From: Halichondria panicea
Lineage: Eukaryota > Porifera > Demospongiae > Suberitida > Halichondriidae
Assembly (NCBI RefSeq): GCF_963675165.1
Contig: NC_087377.1
Coordinates: 13,202,198 to 13,266,197, forward strand
Reading direction: 5' to 3'
Length of the DNA: 64,000 nt
A model generated the notes under the pieces. That model made no database searches. It had not been told where the DNA came from and saw nothing but the letters and a program-made list of their open reading frames with translations. Every line of letters begins with the position of its first letter. The stretch's first letter is position 1. Positions 1-11,477 of the stretch are shown in pieces. Both the position numbers and the translations under genes were made by a program.

Positions 1-225
1 ATGTTCAATTAACACCAGCAGACACTATCTGTTCCTTGGATAAGCATGCAGTGATCAAGTAAAAGTGATTTAAGACGTCGATCGATGTAATGTTAATGGA
101 CAAGCCCTAACTAATAAACTTTCTTGATGTGTTCAACATGTAAGCTGAGTGATCGTGACTGAACTCCAGGGATAAACTAATACCATGCAAATACAGGTTA
201 AAGTAATTTCATGTACAACAGTGCA

Positions 226-892
226 GCTTGCAGCCTAGAGAGTAAAAAAACGCAAATTTGCTGGTATTGGTACATAAATGTAAATATCTCAAGAAATTTT
301 GCTGAGATAAGGGAATACTCTAAAATATACTCAAAATTGTTTCCATGGAAACCAAAGGTGGTGTGTATGTGGTGGTTTATATAAGAGCTAAATGATCTAT
401 AGTGGACAATCGCTTAGCGATGGAAAAGACCAACCGTTGTCGGCTAAGGTAAGGGAACTCTGGTACAACATTCCTGAATAGTTTATCTAACATATGCATG
501 GTTTCGTAAAGTTTACATATGTACACAAACTGATTACTACTCAATTATCGAGTTTTTTGGGTGCCTTTTCGCTTAGCGATGGAAGTCAAGTAAATTTGTC
601 GGCTAAGGTCTAATTGTTTTTGCACATTAATTTTTAATAAATTTTCTATCTTTTGATACAATAATTTGTCCAGAAATACTTTAGTTCCAGAGATATTTGA
701 TTTTACACACATCTCTTTACGATCACCCTCATTTTCACCTAAAATGATTTTCCACTACAACAACTTTTGGGGAAATATTTTAGAATAATGTTGTAGCTTA
801 TTCATTCACCTATAAAATGGTATCAGCACAATTTCTTAGAAATATTACAACTATTCACCCTATCGTGGTATTTTACTCTCTAGGCTGCAAGC
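226..892. mobile_element. Nonautonomous DNA transposon with 22-bp terminal inverted repeats
   Basis: A perfect 22-bp inverted repeat starts GCTTGCAGCC at 226-247 and ends GGCTGCAAGC at 871-892. The 667-bp interior has no meaningful ORF. It holds two copies of a motif beginning CGCTTAGCGATGGAA and ending TTGTCGGCTAAGGT (about 411-450 and 570-608). I see no clear target-site duplication, so the superfamily is undecided. Confidence 0.7.
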
Positions 893-1438
893 ACTGTATT
901 AACTACTAAAAACCCTACCACACACCTAGTGCTTGTTGTATTGATTAAAAGGGCGTGGAGGTGCCAGGGGTTTTCAAGTAGCTTACTAAAGCCCCGGTTA
1001 CACCACACCTAATCTGGATTGAATCCAATCTTCTAATTGCCTATTTTGCTACGAAAGAGAACTAGTCTATAGATCTAAGCCAGAATAGCTCACAGTTGAA
1101 AGACCAATTTGTTTTGCCCGGCTTGCCTACTAGCTAGCTAACTGCAGCAAGATCTGGAAGAGAAGGGGGTGCTCAGCTAGACAATCAGGTACACTTTGTG
1201 TACAATCTCAGATAGAAAAAGGGGGTGCTTGAGCACCATGAGCCCCCCCTGGCTACGCCCCTGGGTCAATGTCCAGGAGCTTGAACACCGTGTTTGTAAA
1301 AGCCTATAAGTTGAACCAAAAAACTGCCGCATTAATTATCTGCCTCAACTAAACAGCACACATTCAATTCAGTAACACTGTAGAGGAAGCAATTAATGCT
1401 ATATACACTTTTAGTTTAAAACACTCAAGCCATAAATT
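893..1438. other. Non-coding stretch
   Basis: No supportable gene. It is AT-rich sequence with GC-richer repeat-like patches near 955-1020 and 1240-1270 that look like eroded transposon pieces. Confidence 0.4.
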
Positions 1439-1500
1439 AGCCTCGATCCCAGGCCGCACTTCATCAGGGAAGTGGGCCTGGTATCGACTGCTTGTACGTG
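1439..1500. mobile_element. Solo terminus of the AGCCTCGA element family
   Basis: It starts AGCCTCGATCCCAGGCCG and continues into GGGCCTGGTATCGACTG. That matches the roughly 60-bp termini of the larger element at 9103-10212. I could not locate a matching second end, so it looks like a truncated or solo end. Confidence 0.5.
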
Positions 1501-2076
1501 CGCTAATCTCACCCTGGTATCTGCATTGCCATGGGGGCTTTGGATAACATCGTATATGCTCAGTAAAACAATGACGTCACAACGAACGGAAGTGGATTGA
1601 AGTAAGTAGATAGAAAGTTCCATTGAAGGTTTCTAGCCCCTCTGACAGTATTGTGATAGCTACCCTTAGCCTGCTATGTTAACAAAAGACTCACAGCCTG
1701 CAACACGCCCATTTAACAACTAATGGTGAAAGTCTACTATACTACTGCTACTGACTCTGATCAGAAAGAAAATAGCTGTACAACAAACCTACAGCTCTGT
1801 CTCTAGCTAGCTAGCTAGCTATAGCTCTGTGTATGACTTTTAATATTTTGTCAGGATTATTTTCTCTGATAAATTGGAAATTTTACGGGACCAATAATTG
1901 TGCGCATGCGCAAGCAGTCAGTAGCAAGCCTTCTCTTCTCTTCAGGGGAGGCCAGTGAAGGAGTCTAGCTATAGCTCTGGGGTATATATATGGAGCAAAT
2001 TTTTTTAAGGAAATATATAGTCCACAGAAGGCCATTTACTAAAGATTAATTACTAAAACATCAGTGATTAGTCACT

Positions 2077-2562
2077 AGGCCTTGCCCAATTATGCTGGCA
2101 TAATTTTGAGACTAATAGGTGGGTGGAGCATTAAGCATATGCCAGCCTAATAGGTAAAAAAATATTAGCCTATAGGCAATTTTACCAAATTTTGTATTTA
2201 TAGAAGCACTAAGCCTCAATAGCATGAGTAATGCTAATAGTTGATCTTTAACTTCTGAGCACATGGTCCACATGGTGGCTAGATTGGCTAGTAGTAGTGG
2301 CTACAAGTATATACTATGGAAGGTGCTAGTAGTACTACATCATGTACTAGATCATGCAGTTGACTATTTTCTATCATCAATATAGTTCCTTAGAAGATTT
2401 TATAGAAGCGTGGAATGTTGCAGTATAATTCTTGTTAATTATTTTTTATTGAGACTAATAGGTAATAATTAAGTACAATGCATGAGACTTGGAGACTAGA
2501 CTAATAGGCAACTGTGTGGCTTCTGCACATAACTAATTGACCATTAATTTTGGGCAAGGCCT
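2077..2562. mobile_element. Nonautonomous TIR element (AGGCCTTGCCCAA ends)
   Basis: AGGCCTTGCCCAA at 2077-2089 is repeated in inverted orientation, TTGGGCAAGGCCT, at 2550-2562. Interior phrases such as 'attatgctggcataattt' and 'actaatagg' recur in the 6901-7259 element, so the two are related. No coding capacity. Confidence 0.65.
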
Positions 2563-2594
2563 AATTATGAATCCTACAGAGTGTGGTGGCTTCA

Positions 2595-2742
2595 CAGAGG
2601 AGGTATGACATGCAGGAGTAATAGTCTAATTATAAGACTTGATTAGCTTACTCAGTATTAATAAACCTAGGCCCACTGAACGGAATGTAATTACAGCTCT
2701 CAATCAAGCCTAATTACTCCTGCCTGTTGTACCCCCTCTGGT
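2595..2742. mobile_element. MITE, AGAGGAGGTA family, with 8-9 bp target duplication
   Basis: The inverted termini run CAGAGGAGGTATGACATG... and, on the other strand, CAGAGGGGGTACAACAGG.... The insertion is flanked by TGGCTTCA at 2587-2594 and 2743-2750. The terminus recurs at 10672, 13530 and 49631. The 8-10 bp target duplications in the family fit Mutator-like transposition. Confidence 0.7.
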
Positions 2743-3379
2743 TGGCTTCACCTATTTAACTTGTGCACTCCTGATACAACTAAGAGACCTAGCTACTATA
2801 CACCTACTCTAAAGACAAGATACAAGCTTCCTACTTTAGCCTGACACTTTTTCTTAATCAGAGGAATGGGAAAACTTACGACTCGATTGCTATGTAGATA
2901 GGAACGGGTGCGCTATTTATAGATTATCTCTTTGTACAACTATATCATGAAGCATCGTGGGTGCTGATGTCTGTGCTAAAGCTTTATGGCATGAAGCTAC
3001 TAGTTATTACATATCCCTTTACCGTTCAATCGCAACCGTGGGGAAAAGGGTTATCACTTTAGTTTGAATTTGAATTTGTGGTCAGCCCAACCCACCAACT
3101 TAGCTTGATTTGATCGCCGCTCCCCCCCCCAATGAAGACTTGGCTTAGAAGTAGTCTCGAATTCCAGCCTCTTTGTAAGACGAATTTGGGGAGGGCGTGG
3201 CCAGACTAGCTTAGAAGATGGGCTCCGTTGTTGTTGTAATATTTACAACAATTTGACCTGCACATAATTATTACATTTAATGCAGTAGGAATTGATGTCT
3301 GACCATGATTGTTGCTAAGTGGGATTCCTCAAAGTTTAAATTAATGTTAAAGTCCATAATTAATGGCTGCTGCTCTCGT

Positions 3380-3705
3380 GAAACAGTGCAGCTTTTTGCA
3401 GCTCTTTTCTCACTCTTGCAGCTACCAATAGCTATATATTATTATGTAGCGTTCTAGTGCAAAACTAACTATATAGTAAGTAGAGTAGCAGCACTTGATC
3501 TATGGAGAAGTTTTGCTATGCAGTATTCTGAAAAGGCTGCAATGGCATTATACTCAAGAACAAAGCAAATCTACGTACAAATTGAAATCCAAGAAAACTT
3601 GAGGAAGGCGCTTACTTAGGTGTAGTTTAGCTATTCATTCTTTAGAATGATAATTATCATAATTAATTTTCACTGCACTTGATTGATTATTGAGCAGCAT
3701 GGCGG
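3380..3705 (+). repeat. Dispersed repeat R, diverged copy
   Basis: It contains the recurring phrases 'cactcttgcagctaccaa', 'aaaaggctgcaatggcat' and 'ctcaagaacaaagca', which also occur near 11.5, 14.9, 33.0, 39.7, 47.6 and 63.6 kb. The repeat appears non-coding. Confidence 0.6.
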
Positions 3706-3711
3706 TCTATA

Positions 3712-3850
3712 TAATAGTTAGACAGGTGAGTCTGTTTAGCCCTCAGCCACTTTAGTACCCTCGCTACGCTCGGGATACTAAATCAGTGCCTTCGGGCTTC
3801 TAAATCCCACAGACACCTCCAAAACAGTGTCTAACTCATTTAGATACTAG
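3712..3850. mobile_element. Palindromic repeat P2 (TTAGACACTGTTT family)
   Basis: An imperfect palindrome running from 'agttagacaggtgagtctg' to 'aacagtgtctaactcattta', with 'ctcgctacgctcgggatact' in the middle. Related palindromes are at 19155, 28716, 39425 and 43588. Confidence 0.5.
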
Positions 3851-4207
3851 TGCGCATGCGCAAACCGCTTGACTACAGTACAATTACTTGACAACGGAAT
3901 ACTAGGTATACTAAGTAAGTTGTAGGTATACTAAGTCCCATAGTGTACCTGCTCTGAGGCACTTTTCCCATGTACTTCCCATGCATGTATTTCCCGTGTA
4001 GATCTTATCAACTATAGTGTCTAAACACAGACATGCAGACACACAAACACAGTACAGATAACAAAATTATATACGTATGTTGTTGTGCGCATACGCACTG
4101 ACGCATAATTATATTGAACAATGAATCCAAGCATTAATCCAATCAACTAAACAGAATCAACTAAACAGACTCACCTGTTGAGCTGGAAGAGTGGCTGCTT
4201 TGGCTGC

Positions 4208-5735
4208 TTATTTCCTGGCGGTATCAATATCCACAGTAGCGTAGGTGACCTGATGTTGGTCTACTGTGGCAGTTGTGTTGCCTTTTGTGTGGGACTGGCT
4301 GGAGGTAAGGGAAACATAGATTACCGGCACCACTGTAATAGCCTGGGGTGTCAGGAAACAACAGATTAGCCCTTACAGAGTGTATATACCTATACAGGTT
4401 TCAAGCTAACTGATCTGTACAATGTGAAGCAGGAAAAATATATTGGGTAAACAATGTACACTAATTCACCATACATGACACATCCAATAACACCAACCCA
4501 AACATGATTAACTTGTAATTATAGTAGTTCAGTATAGAATGCCAACCAAAACAGACACCTATATTAGTCGCAATACTTTCACGACTGCGCACAAACACAC
4601 TCACCACATTCCCAAGCTGGCCATAGCTGCAGGCAGCCTCTGAGCACCCTGTACGAAGAGTGGAGCTTCAGTAATGATTGAGTATAAAGACGAGTTTCAC
4701 ATATATACCTGTCCATGCAGTGTTCATTACACTGTATTCCTCTTCGTTGACCACTATTTTCTGTGTTGTACAAAAATAGTCGTCATTGCAGCATAAGAAT
4801 ATGTGTATGTTGATGACTATATACCACATTATCACCGTTGATGATAACCTCATCATAGGTTAGTGAACTGGAGAAGGGTTCTGTGAAGCAGGATTCTGTG
4901 AGGTGTGGCAATAAACTGATGCTAACAATACACCAATACTCACCACATCCCACATTATAGGTGATTCTGTTGTAGCCTTCTTTGTTCACTGCTGGAGGCT
5001 GCATGGTACTGTGTTAAAAGAGGTAGTGAGTGAAAAACAAGTCAACCTTTTTTAGGGTCATTGTGTCTTAGTTAATAAAAGGTATATGGATCATAACACA
5101 AAACCAAGACAATACAATCGAAGCTTAAATCTTCACTAGTATTTGATTTGAGCCACACACTCTATATGACAATTAAAAACATTAATTTCAGATCCTTTGA
5201 ATGTCAATCACCTTTTCTCTTTCACCTCCAGCAAGAGTAGCACCAGTATAGCAGATGCCCCATCTATAGGTAATTCTGCAGCATACATGCATGCAGGCAT
5301 GACACTGAGACACATACACTCCAACAGAGCCGGGTCAGGATCACAGAGAGCAGAGTTGTTATAAGTGACAGTCACTGCACCCACCAGTGAGAACTCAGGA
5401 TCAAATTGGAGGATAATGACTGAGCGCTCAGTTAGGTTAGAGTTATTGAGTAGCACTCCATTGAGTGGAGAGGCAGGTAGCACACAGGAAACTGGGTACA
5501 AGAAATGGTGTATAGACATTTTTTATAAAAGTCACTTAATTACTATAGGTTCATTTGTGCAGAAAATCTCCCCCAGTTTGGTGTCCCACTCTCCTGTAGC
5601 TAGATAGGTGGCAGTCATCCCTCTGGGAACAGTCAATCGTCACACTGCATGGAAGGTCACTTATGGACCGTGATGGTGTCGTTTTGTGGTGGGGATAATG
5701 GATCCGAGCAGTTCATTAATTGGAGCTGTGAGGTG
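4208..5735 (-). pseudogene. Receptor 3' region: decayed CCP exons followed by a tyrosine-motif cytoplasmic tail
   Basis: Read on the minus strand. A CCP exon about 5560-5725 has internal stops. A second CCP about 5290-5490 matches the third CCP of the 29.8-kb gene but has two of four cysteines changed (QCD to QFD, TCN to TYN). A short hydrophobic exon near 5235-5270 (AILVLLLLEVKEK) follows. Five small downstream exons then join in compatible phases: 4944-5008 (ITYNV), 4825-4880 (LTYDEV), 4709-4760 (EEYSVM), 4605-4648 (SYGQL) and 4208-4249 (VTYATVDI then stop). LTYDEV and VTYATV fit the ITIM pattern and YSVM fits the YxxM p85-binding pattern; these are known SH2-docking classes. The tail exons look intact while the ectodomain looks broken, so this is a relic or a gene whose 5' part is missing. 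It runs opposite to the rest of the cluster. Confidence 0.6.
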
Positions 5736-6326
5736 AAAAAATAATATTAAGTGTTTGTCCAACCAAGAACTGAACTCACGAGTTGTGGGAGGGAGTGTGG
5801 GTATAAATCAGCTTAGCTTACCTTGTTAGTCAAAAATAAGCCTTCTTTGCCACTTGCACTCTCTTGTCATAAAACACGGAATCCTCAATGGTACATGGTG
5901 CGACTGGGGCTTACTACGTATATGATTGATTGATAGCGCATGTGATCTTGTTTCCACTCCATGCTGCCTGCCATGCTGCTCTTGTATATCTATGAAACCA
6001 TACCTAGCCGTAAGGTTGATATAGAACTTGAGAGACCGTAGAGTCATTCCCGCTGTCTATCTAGGACAATGTATGTCATCGATGCAGAAAACTACTGCTG
6101 CATAGATCAATCTCCAGTGCACTGGATCCAGACACTAGACACAAGACGAACTTTCTCTCTCTCTAATTATTGGCATCCGGTCCTTCTTCTTCTTTGTAGC
6201 CTCCAAATAATGAAGAGTCCGCGTGCGCAGAGACTAAGCTGGACTGATAATTATGTCAAAGTTCATCTATGAAGAGTTAGAAACTAAGCTGACAGTTCAT
6301 CTATAAAGAGCATAGCTCTAATTCCA

Positions 6327-8164
6327 ATGGTAAGTAGTTCCTATAGATCTAGTATAATTAAATAAGTTATAATTTTGTTTGGTTTAGGGATCAGTGATTT
6401 GGTTAGTTTTACTTTTAGGAGGATGTCTGATTGAAGATGTATCTGTTCAGACGACCATTATATCTTCTCTGCAATCAACAAACAGAATGTATGTTTGTCC
6501 AGGAGAGATTGTTACCTATGTCTGCAGTGGAGCTGGAGATCAAATTAGGCTATCAGCACCACCACATATTCCTTTGGGCGTTCCTTTGTTGTATGTGCGT
6601 GGAGACCCTCCAGGATTAGGACGTCTAGAAGATGGCCCCATTGTATCGAATCTTATTTCGACTATTTCACCTTCGATGGTAGCAGATTTAATAGTGCAAA
6701 ATTCTTCATTGCCGGAGTTCTCTGTTCGTTGCACTGTTCTTTCACCTTCTGATGAAGCTGTAGTCCAGCACAAACCTTCAGGTATATACTATAGGTATAT
6801 GATACACTCAGTCAATAAACAAAGCAGTTGAAGTGTATAAGTATTCTGTGATGTGCTTGTGGTAATTACTCACCATCCTCTCGTCACCTCACTTGGGAGT
6901 AGGCCCTGGCAAATTATGCCGGCATAATTTGGGACATAATAGGTTAGGTCATTATGCTGGCATAATAGGGTTAAAATTTTGAATTTGGTTAGTTTGGTGT
7001 AAATGCAACGGTCCTTTGCTGCTGCTGAATGTGTTTTTTCTCTTTAAATGCCTTTTTATATTCTAGTGTTGAATTTCAGTTATGTTCCAATGTACAATAC
7101 AGGAGATAATTGTTACTATACTACTACTGAAAAATATTTATATTATTTATGACGTCAATTTGGGACATAATGGGTTCTTTCGACAAGCATAATAGGCTGA
7201 ATTTGGGGCAGTGTTCAAAAGCATAATAGGCAAAAAAAGAGCATAATTTGCCAGGGCCTACCTGGGAGTATAGGCCTATACATTGATAAGTGTGGTGTAT
7301 AATTATAATTATATATCTAGCCTCGAGACCAGGCCGATTTTAATCGACCTGGAATCGAGGTTAATATATATACCAAGCTATATTAAATGATCCTTGATTT
7401 TGTTTACCATAATTATAGGTCCTCCTTTAGATGTGATTTCTCCTGTGATCGGATTTTTTTTCCCACCAAACAAAGTTAACATGGCTGGTGTGCAAATTAA
7501 CTGGATGCATAATAATGGAAGCTATGATCTTAGTCACTTCACGATCCAGGTGTTTGAGAGTGACACTAACACTGCAATTAAATCCATCGCTATTTCTGCA
7601 GAAAGCACTAGTTACGAAGCAATACTTGCTGTACCCGTTAGTACGACCATGAATGTCTATGCACGTATAACAGTGACGTCCAAGTGTAACCAGACAACCA
7701 ATGGAGTTATGACGGACACTATTCAGATAAATAAGAGTTAGTGGCTAAAGTAGATGAAAACCATTCACACTATTTCCTAGTAAGTATTTAGTTGTTTCTC
7801 AAGTAGACCCTCACAACAATTAACTCTAAAGCCCAATAATTTTTTTTCATTTAGGTGTATGTATAAATTTCCCCAGCAATCAACAGATAACTTGTACAAT
7901 TGCAGTCACATGCATGGCATTACATGGAGCGTTATATATAATTATAGCAAACAATATTCACTCTTCCTATTCAATTGCTATAATTTATAGTCAAGCTAAT
8001 TTGTTTATCAAAATAATAATCTTCTAAATTTTCCGGGGTGCAATCTATGTTGAACCATCTGTCTATAAATTCATGCCATCAATTCTATTCATGCAGGTAT
8101 AAAAACAGCATACGTGTTCTGGGTACTCCTTCTAGCTGCAACAATTGTCCTAACAATAATCTAG
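6327..8164 (+). CDS. Ig-like/FN3 surface protein with tail-less C-terminal hydrophobic segment (GPI-like)
   Basis: A four-exon model. Exon 1 supplies only ATG at 6327-6329, followed by a strong gtaagtag donor. Exon 2 (6388-6781) begins GSVIWLVLLLGGCLIEDV, a signal peptide, then an Ig-like domain with Cys pairs in VCPGEIVTYVCSG and FSVRCTV. Exon 3 (7419-7736) is FN3-like (PPLDVISPV... INWMHNN ... ARITVTSKC). Exon 4 (8097-8164) is SIKTAYVFWVLLLAATIVLT followed by two Ile and a stop. Introns are phase 1 after the start exon, as in the receptor cluster. There are no residues after the hydrophobic stretch and no basic stop-transfer, which fits a GPI-anchor signal better than a signalling receptor; a tail-less membrane protein is the alternative. 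A stand-alone exon holding just the start codon is unusual and is the weakest part of the model. Intron 2 carries two MITEs. Confidence 0.7.
6901..7259. mobile_element. hAT-like MITE in intron 2, with near-exact target duplication
   Basis: Inverted ends AGGCCCTGGCAAATTATGC (6901) and GCATAATTTGCCAGGGCCT (to 7259). Flanks are acttgggagt at 6891-6900 and acctgggagt at 7260-7269, 9 of 10 identical, giving a target duplication of about 8-10 bp. The size and TSD suggest hAT; this is not certain. Confidence 0.75.
7319..7362. mobile_element. Short palindromic AGCCTCGA MITE
   Basis: A near-perfect palindrome AGCCTCGAGACCAGGCCGAT / TCGACCTGGAATCGAGGTT, the minimal form of the AGCCTCGA family. It lies in intron 2 of the Ig/FN3 gene. 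Confidence 0.7.
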
Positions 8165-8560
8165 GTATATATGTCTGTGTGTCAAAACTTGTATATAGGT
8201 GTTGATGTGTACAAGCTAGGTGTTTAATTACTTAATGTTATGCAATATTTACTAGGTTCATAGTTTAATGAGTTTGTGGTAAATGTGTTGTTTTGTTCAA
8301 TTTTCTTTGTTGTGCGCAGGGCCCCTTGCTCTGGCCCTGCCCCCCTTTGTTTTTGTATTTGCCATCACCCACTATCTTCCTCAGTTGTTGTTGTTATTTG
8401 TCTAAACTCACTAAGAATTGTTGCAAAGGGTCAAGTCAACTTGTACTCTAGGATAGGTAGGAGCCTGTCTCCCAACAATAGCTAACTCTCAAACTAAACT
8501 AGCCTGTCTAGTTCTTAGTCTAGATACAAGAAAGAGCTCAACAATAGGTATATACTATCT
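8165..8560. other. 3' flank, no gene seen
   Basis: Non-coding. A short patch near 8318-8350 is GC-rich (gggccccttgctctggccct) but has no partner. No credible ORF on either strand. Confidence 0.4.
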
Positions 8561-8657
8561 AGCCTCAATCCCAGGCCGAGTTTTCGCTTTTATAACGGAT
8601 AGGTGTGATGTTCGCCTATCCGTTATAAAAGCGAAAACTCGACCTGGGATCGAAGCT
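8561..8657. mobile_element. Long-stem palindromic AGCCTCGA MITE
   Basis: A 97-bp foldback: AGCCTCAATCCCAGGCCGAG then TTTTCGCTTTTATAACGG, a short loop, and the inverted copy. The same stem occurs at 26185-26273. RNA or single-stranded DNA of this region would form one long hairpin. Confidence 0.8.
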
Positions 8658-8827
8658 TATAATTATGCTATCAAGACTTATAGTGTATATCTATTCCAGT
8701 ATTGTACTGTTACGTTCAAATTAATCGTGAATTAATTGAGTTGCTGATGTTTTATTTTCTGCAATGTCCAAGATTCTATAATGAGCGTAGGACTGACTAG
8801 AAGCAATAAAAATTTAACTACATAATA

Positions 8828-8892
8828 CGATTATCCGGACGCCTTGGTTCCAGAGGCAGGCTGGATAACTGAATAATTATGCCGGATAATCG
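8828..8892. mobile_element. pogo/Tc1-like terminal fragment
   Basis: Inverted repeats CGATTATCCGG and CCGGATAATCG bracket 'cgccttggttccagaggcag'. 'Unpaired' wording of this kind (TTATCCGG...GGTTC) resembles ends of Tigger/pogo-type elements from memory; no transposase is present. Confidence 0.45.
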
Positions 8893-9102
8893 AGGTTCTA
8901 TATACTGTACTGTTGTAAACACACTAGCCTCTCTAGCCTGTTAGTGAGGGAACTACGCTAAGTACCCCTGGATCTATGTAGACTTTAAACAGCGTTTCAA
9001 TTGATATGACTTTTCAAGCAACAACAACACAAATAATTCTAGTCCTACTTTTATACACAAAAATGAAAGAAACTTCTGGAATTGTCTTTCTAAGTCCTTA
9101 CT

Positions 9103-10212
9103 AGCCTCGATTCCAAGCCGCTGAGAAAGACGGCCTGGTATACACTGTTTACGCATGCGCCAGAATTACCAAGAATCTGGGTAATCGTAAATTGCAGTAT
9201 ATTTATCAGTATTCTTATTCCGCATTAGTTTGTAAAACATTGATATCCGTTTCATTTATAATGATGTCATTGAAAAAAGAAATCTAGTCCAAGTTGTGTA
9301 ATGGCTGCTACCTTCTCTTCTGCTCTCGCGTACGCGTTATCCTGTGTTGGAAAACCAGGTCTAGTCTTGAAAGACAAGCAGCTGGAGGCGTTGAAGTGTC
9401 TGTACGCTGGTGTTTATGTGGGTACCGTACCGACCGGCTATGGCAAGTCCCAGAGCAAGTCCATCTGCTTTCCAGACACTCCCTTTCTTGATTGATGTGA
9501 AGCTTGACAGGACCAGTGCACCTCTCTCTGAAAGAAGTGTTGTGATGGTGATTTCTCCTCTTGTTTCTCTGAGTGAAGCCATCTTCAAAGTGTTGGTGTG
9601 TCTGTTCGACGTTCAGTGCCATTCTCTCTGGAAGGAAGTATTGTTGTGACATTTGCCGAAAATTGGTCACAGAGTAAGTACGTGGTATCTGATCCGAGAA
9701 CTGTGTGGCCTGAATGTGTTTACAATCCGAGGGACTTGTGTGTATCCGATCCGAGGGACTTGTTGCTTGAGTGTGTATCCGGACTTGTTGCTTGAGTGTG
9801 TATTAATGGATAGTGCTTTCAATGGTAAATCTATTGTGTAAGTCAATAAGTAGTCCTCACATTATGTTACGTCACAGCCACTGTACTTATCCACATTCAT
9901 TTATTTTTTACCCACAGGTTTAACTAATTTCTTATGAGATTAACTGTCGCCTGAGTGTGTATCCGATCCGAGCCTCAAGTTAATGAATAAATCTACAGAG
10001 CTGATGTTTTACTTAGCTGTCTCTGTCTACAGTATATACAGAGAGAGGTAGCCTCTTCTTTTTCTTTTTTCTGTTCTTTATCACAATAAGATAAAAATTA
10101 ATACTGTTTTAACGTTCAATGAGATAAAATACGGTAAATAATAAATTAATTGTCCACCCACGCGCCAACAGTAAATACCAGGCCCACTATTCAAGGGGCT
10201 GGAGTCGAGGCT
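9103..10212. mobile_element. 1.1-kb AGCCTCGA-family element carrying a RecQ-like gene fragment (Pack-MULE-like)
   Basis: Roughly 60-bp inverted termini: the left starts AGCCTCGATTCCAAGCCG and reaches GGCCTGGTATACACTGTT; the right, inverted, starts AGCCTCGACTCCAGCCCC and reaches GGCCTGGTATTTACTGTT. An exact duplication AAGTCCTTACT flanks it at 9092-9102 and 10213-10223. A 10-11 bp target duplication and long termini fit Mutator-like elements. The interior encodes no transposase but contains the start of a RecQ-type helicase, so it looks like host-gene capture by a nonautonomous element. Confidence 0.75.
9301..9649 (+). pseudogene. RecQ-like DNA helicase 5' fragment, frameshifted
   Basis: The first frame gives MAATFSSALAYALSCVGKPG, then LKDKQLEALKCLYAG and VPTGYGKS, the RecQ motif 0/I region (PTGYGKS is the Walker A of RecQ helicases). 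The frame then breaks. The neighbouring frame continues with FQTLPFLIDVKLDRTSAPLS and VVMVISPLVSL, which matches helicase motif Ia. No DEAH box or later motifs follow, so only the N-terminal third of the ATPase lobe is present. Downstream (9700-9800) are short tandem copies of 'ccgagggacttg'. It lies wholly inside the 9103-10212 mobile element, so I interpret it as a captured, dead gene piece. Confidence 0.7.
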
Positions 10213-10379
10213 AAGTCCTTACTAGATCTAGAAGCATTCTGCACAATCTTACTACAATAACAATACATGTAATTAACAAACCACTAAATTACTGAACTTT
10301 AACACTTAATAAGCCACAGGTCATGTAGTGTAGTCTAGAAGTATCCAACTATAGCTTACCAAATTAATAAGTCCGTTAC

Positions 10380-10560
10380 AACTGTATAATAATTAGCGGG
10401 TTATTTTCGAGGCACTAAATTTTCACGGATTGCTCAAACTAAACATTTCGCAGATTTTATTTTTGAGGATAGAGGTTCAAATGACCACACCCCTACAGTA
10501 GAGAGGTTTTAATATCGGAAAAGTATTTTCGAGGCACTAAATTTTCAAGGTAAATAACCA
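10380..10560. repeat. P3-type repeat fragment (gcgggt..ttcgaggca)
   Basis: It holds 'tagcgggttattttcgaggc' and 'actaaattttcacgg', diverged versions of the CCGTATAGCGGGTATATTTC family seen at 11816, 14333, 35072 and 37190. Non-coding. Confidence 0.45.
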
Positions 10561-10671
10561 GCTATACTATTAATAGACCAAGAGCTAAAGAATTTAATCA
10601 GCTTTTAATTGCTCTGACGTTACAGCTGGATGCTCGCGTGGGCGTTATACATCTATGCACAGGTCAACATT

Positions 10672-10841
10672 AGAGGAGGTACGACAACATCACGTGCATG
10701 GACAATGGAATGTCAATTAACATGCAGCAAAATGCTAATGATGGGAGGGGCAATTATCCTGCAGATCACACCTATCTACTTTTTGCTGCTGTTGATTGAA
10801 ATTCCATTGTCCACGCACGTGATGTTGTCGTACCTTCTCTG
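10672..10841. mobile_element. MITE, AGAGGAGGTA family, with 10-bp target duplication
   Basis: About 40-bp inverted termini: AGAGGAGGTACGACAACATC and, inverted, AGAGAAGGTACGACAACATC. The flanking duplication GGTCAACATT is at 10662-10671 and 10842-10851. The TSD supports a Mutator-like origin. Confidence 0.8.
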
Positions 10842-10859
10842 GGTCAACATTAGAGGATG

Positions 10860-11477
10860 TACGTAATGACATACAGGAGCAATAGTCTAATTATAAGCTT
10901 GATTCTGTTACTTTATATAGAGTACAGGGGGGGTATTATGAGACCTCTAAATGTTTCTGACCCCCTTGTCTTGCAGTAATCTTGAGGGAGCTAAATAGCC
11001 TGTTCACTAACTACTATAATTATGGTCAATAGGCTTTGCATGTAAGCAAAAAAATTAGTGACAGTGCTTTTTTTGCAGCTAATACTAGCATTTAGCGTTC
11101 AAAGTGGTTCGGGTATTATGAGACAGGGGGGAGTATTACGTGACACCATTGCAATTAATTAATTTTAACGCTAATTGGCTGCTCTAACATATCTGGAACT
11201 TTCTGATATTAAAATATAGTGATTATTCTGCCTATAAAAACAGTTACTCCTGTTTTAATAGATGAATTTTACTATGACTCTCCTTTTGCTTTGCATCCAT
11301 TACTATACTAATGAAAGCACCGCAGGTGCTGATGCCTCGGTGAAGATGCCAAAGCTACATAACATAAAGCTACTAATAGCTTTGATAATTTTGCTGCATG
11401 CAAAAACTCACCGAGTGGGTAATGATCGACCATTATTATTGTTAAACGATCGATGCCAAAAGTTCAAGTCTAAAATT
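10860..11477. other. Non-coding stretch
   Basis: The sequence after 10860 (acataCAGGAGcaatagtctaattataag) resembles the interior of the 2595-2742 MITE. Two 'gggtattatgagac' phrases lie near 10930 and 11112. No credible gene. Confidence 0.4.

Noticed and set aside
1411-1623. Minus-strand 70-aa ORF
   Set aside because: Spans a transposon terminus; no coding features.
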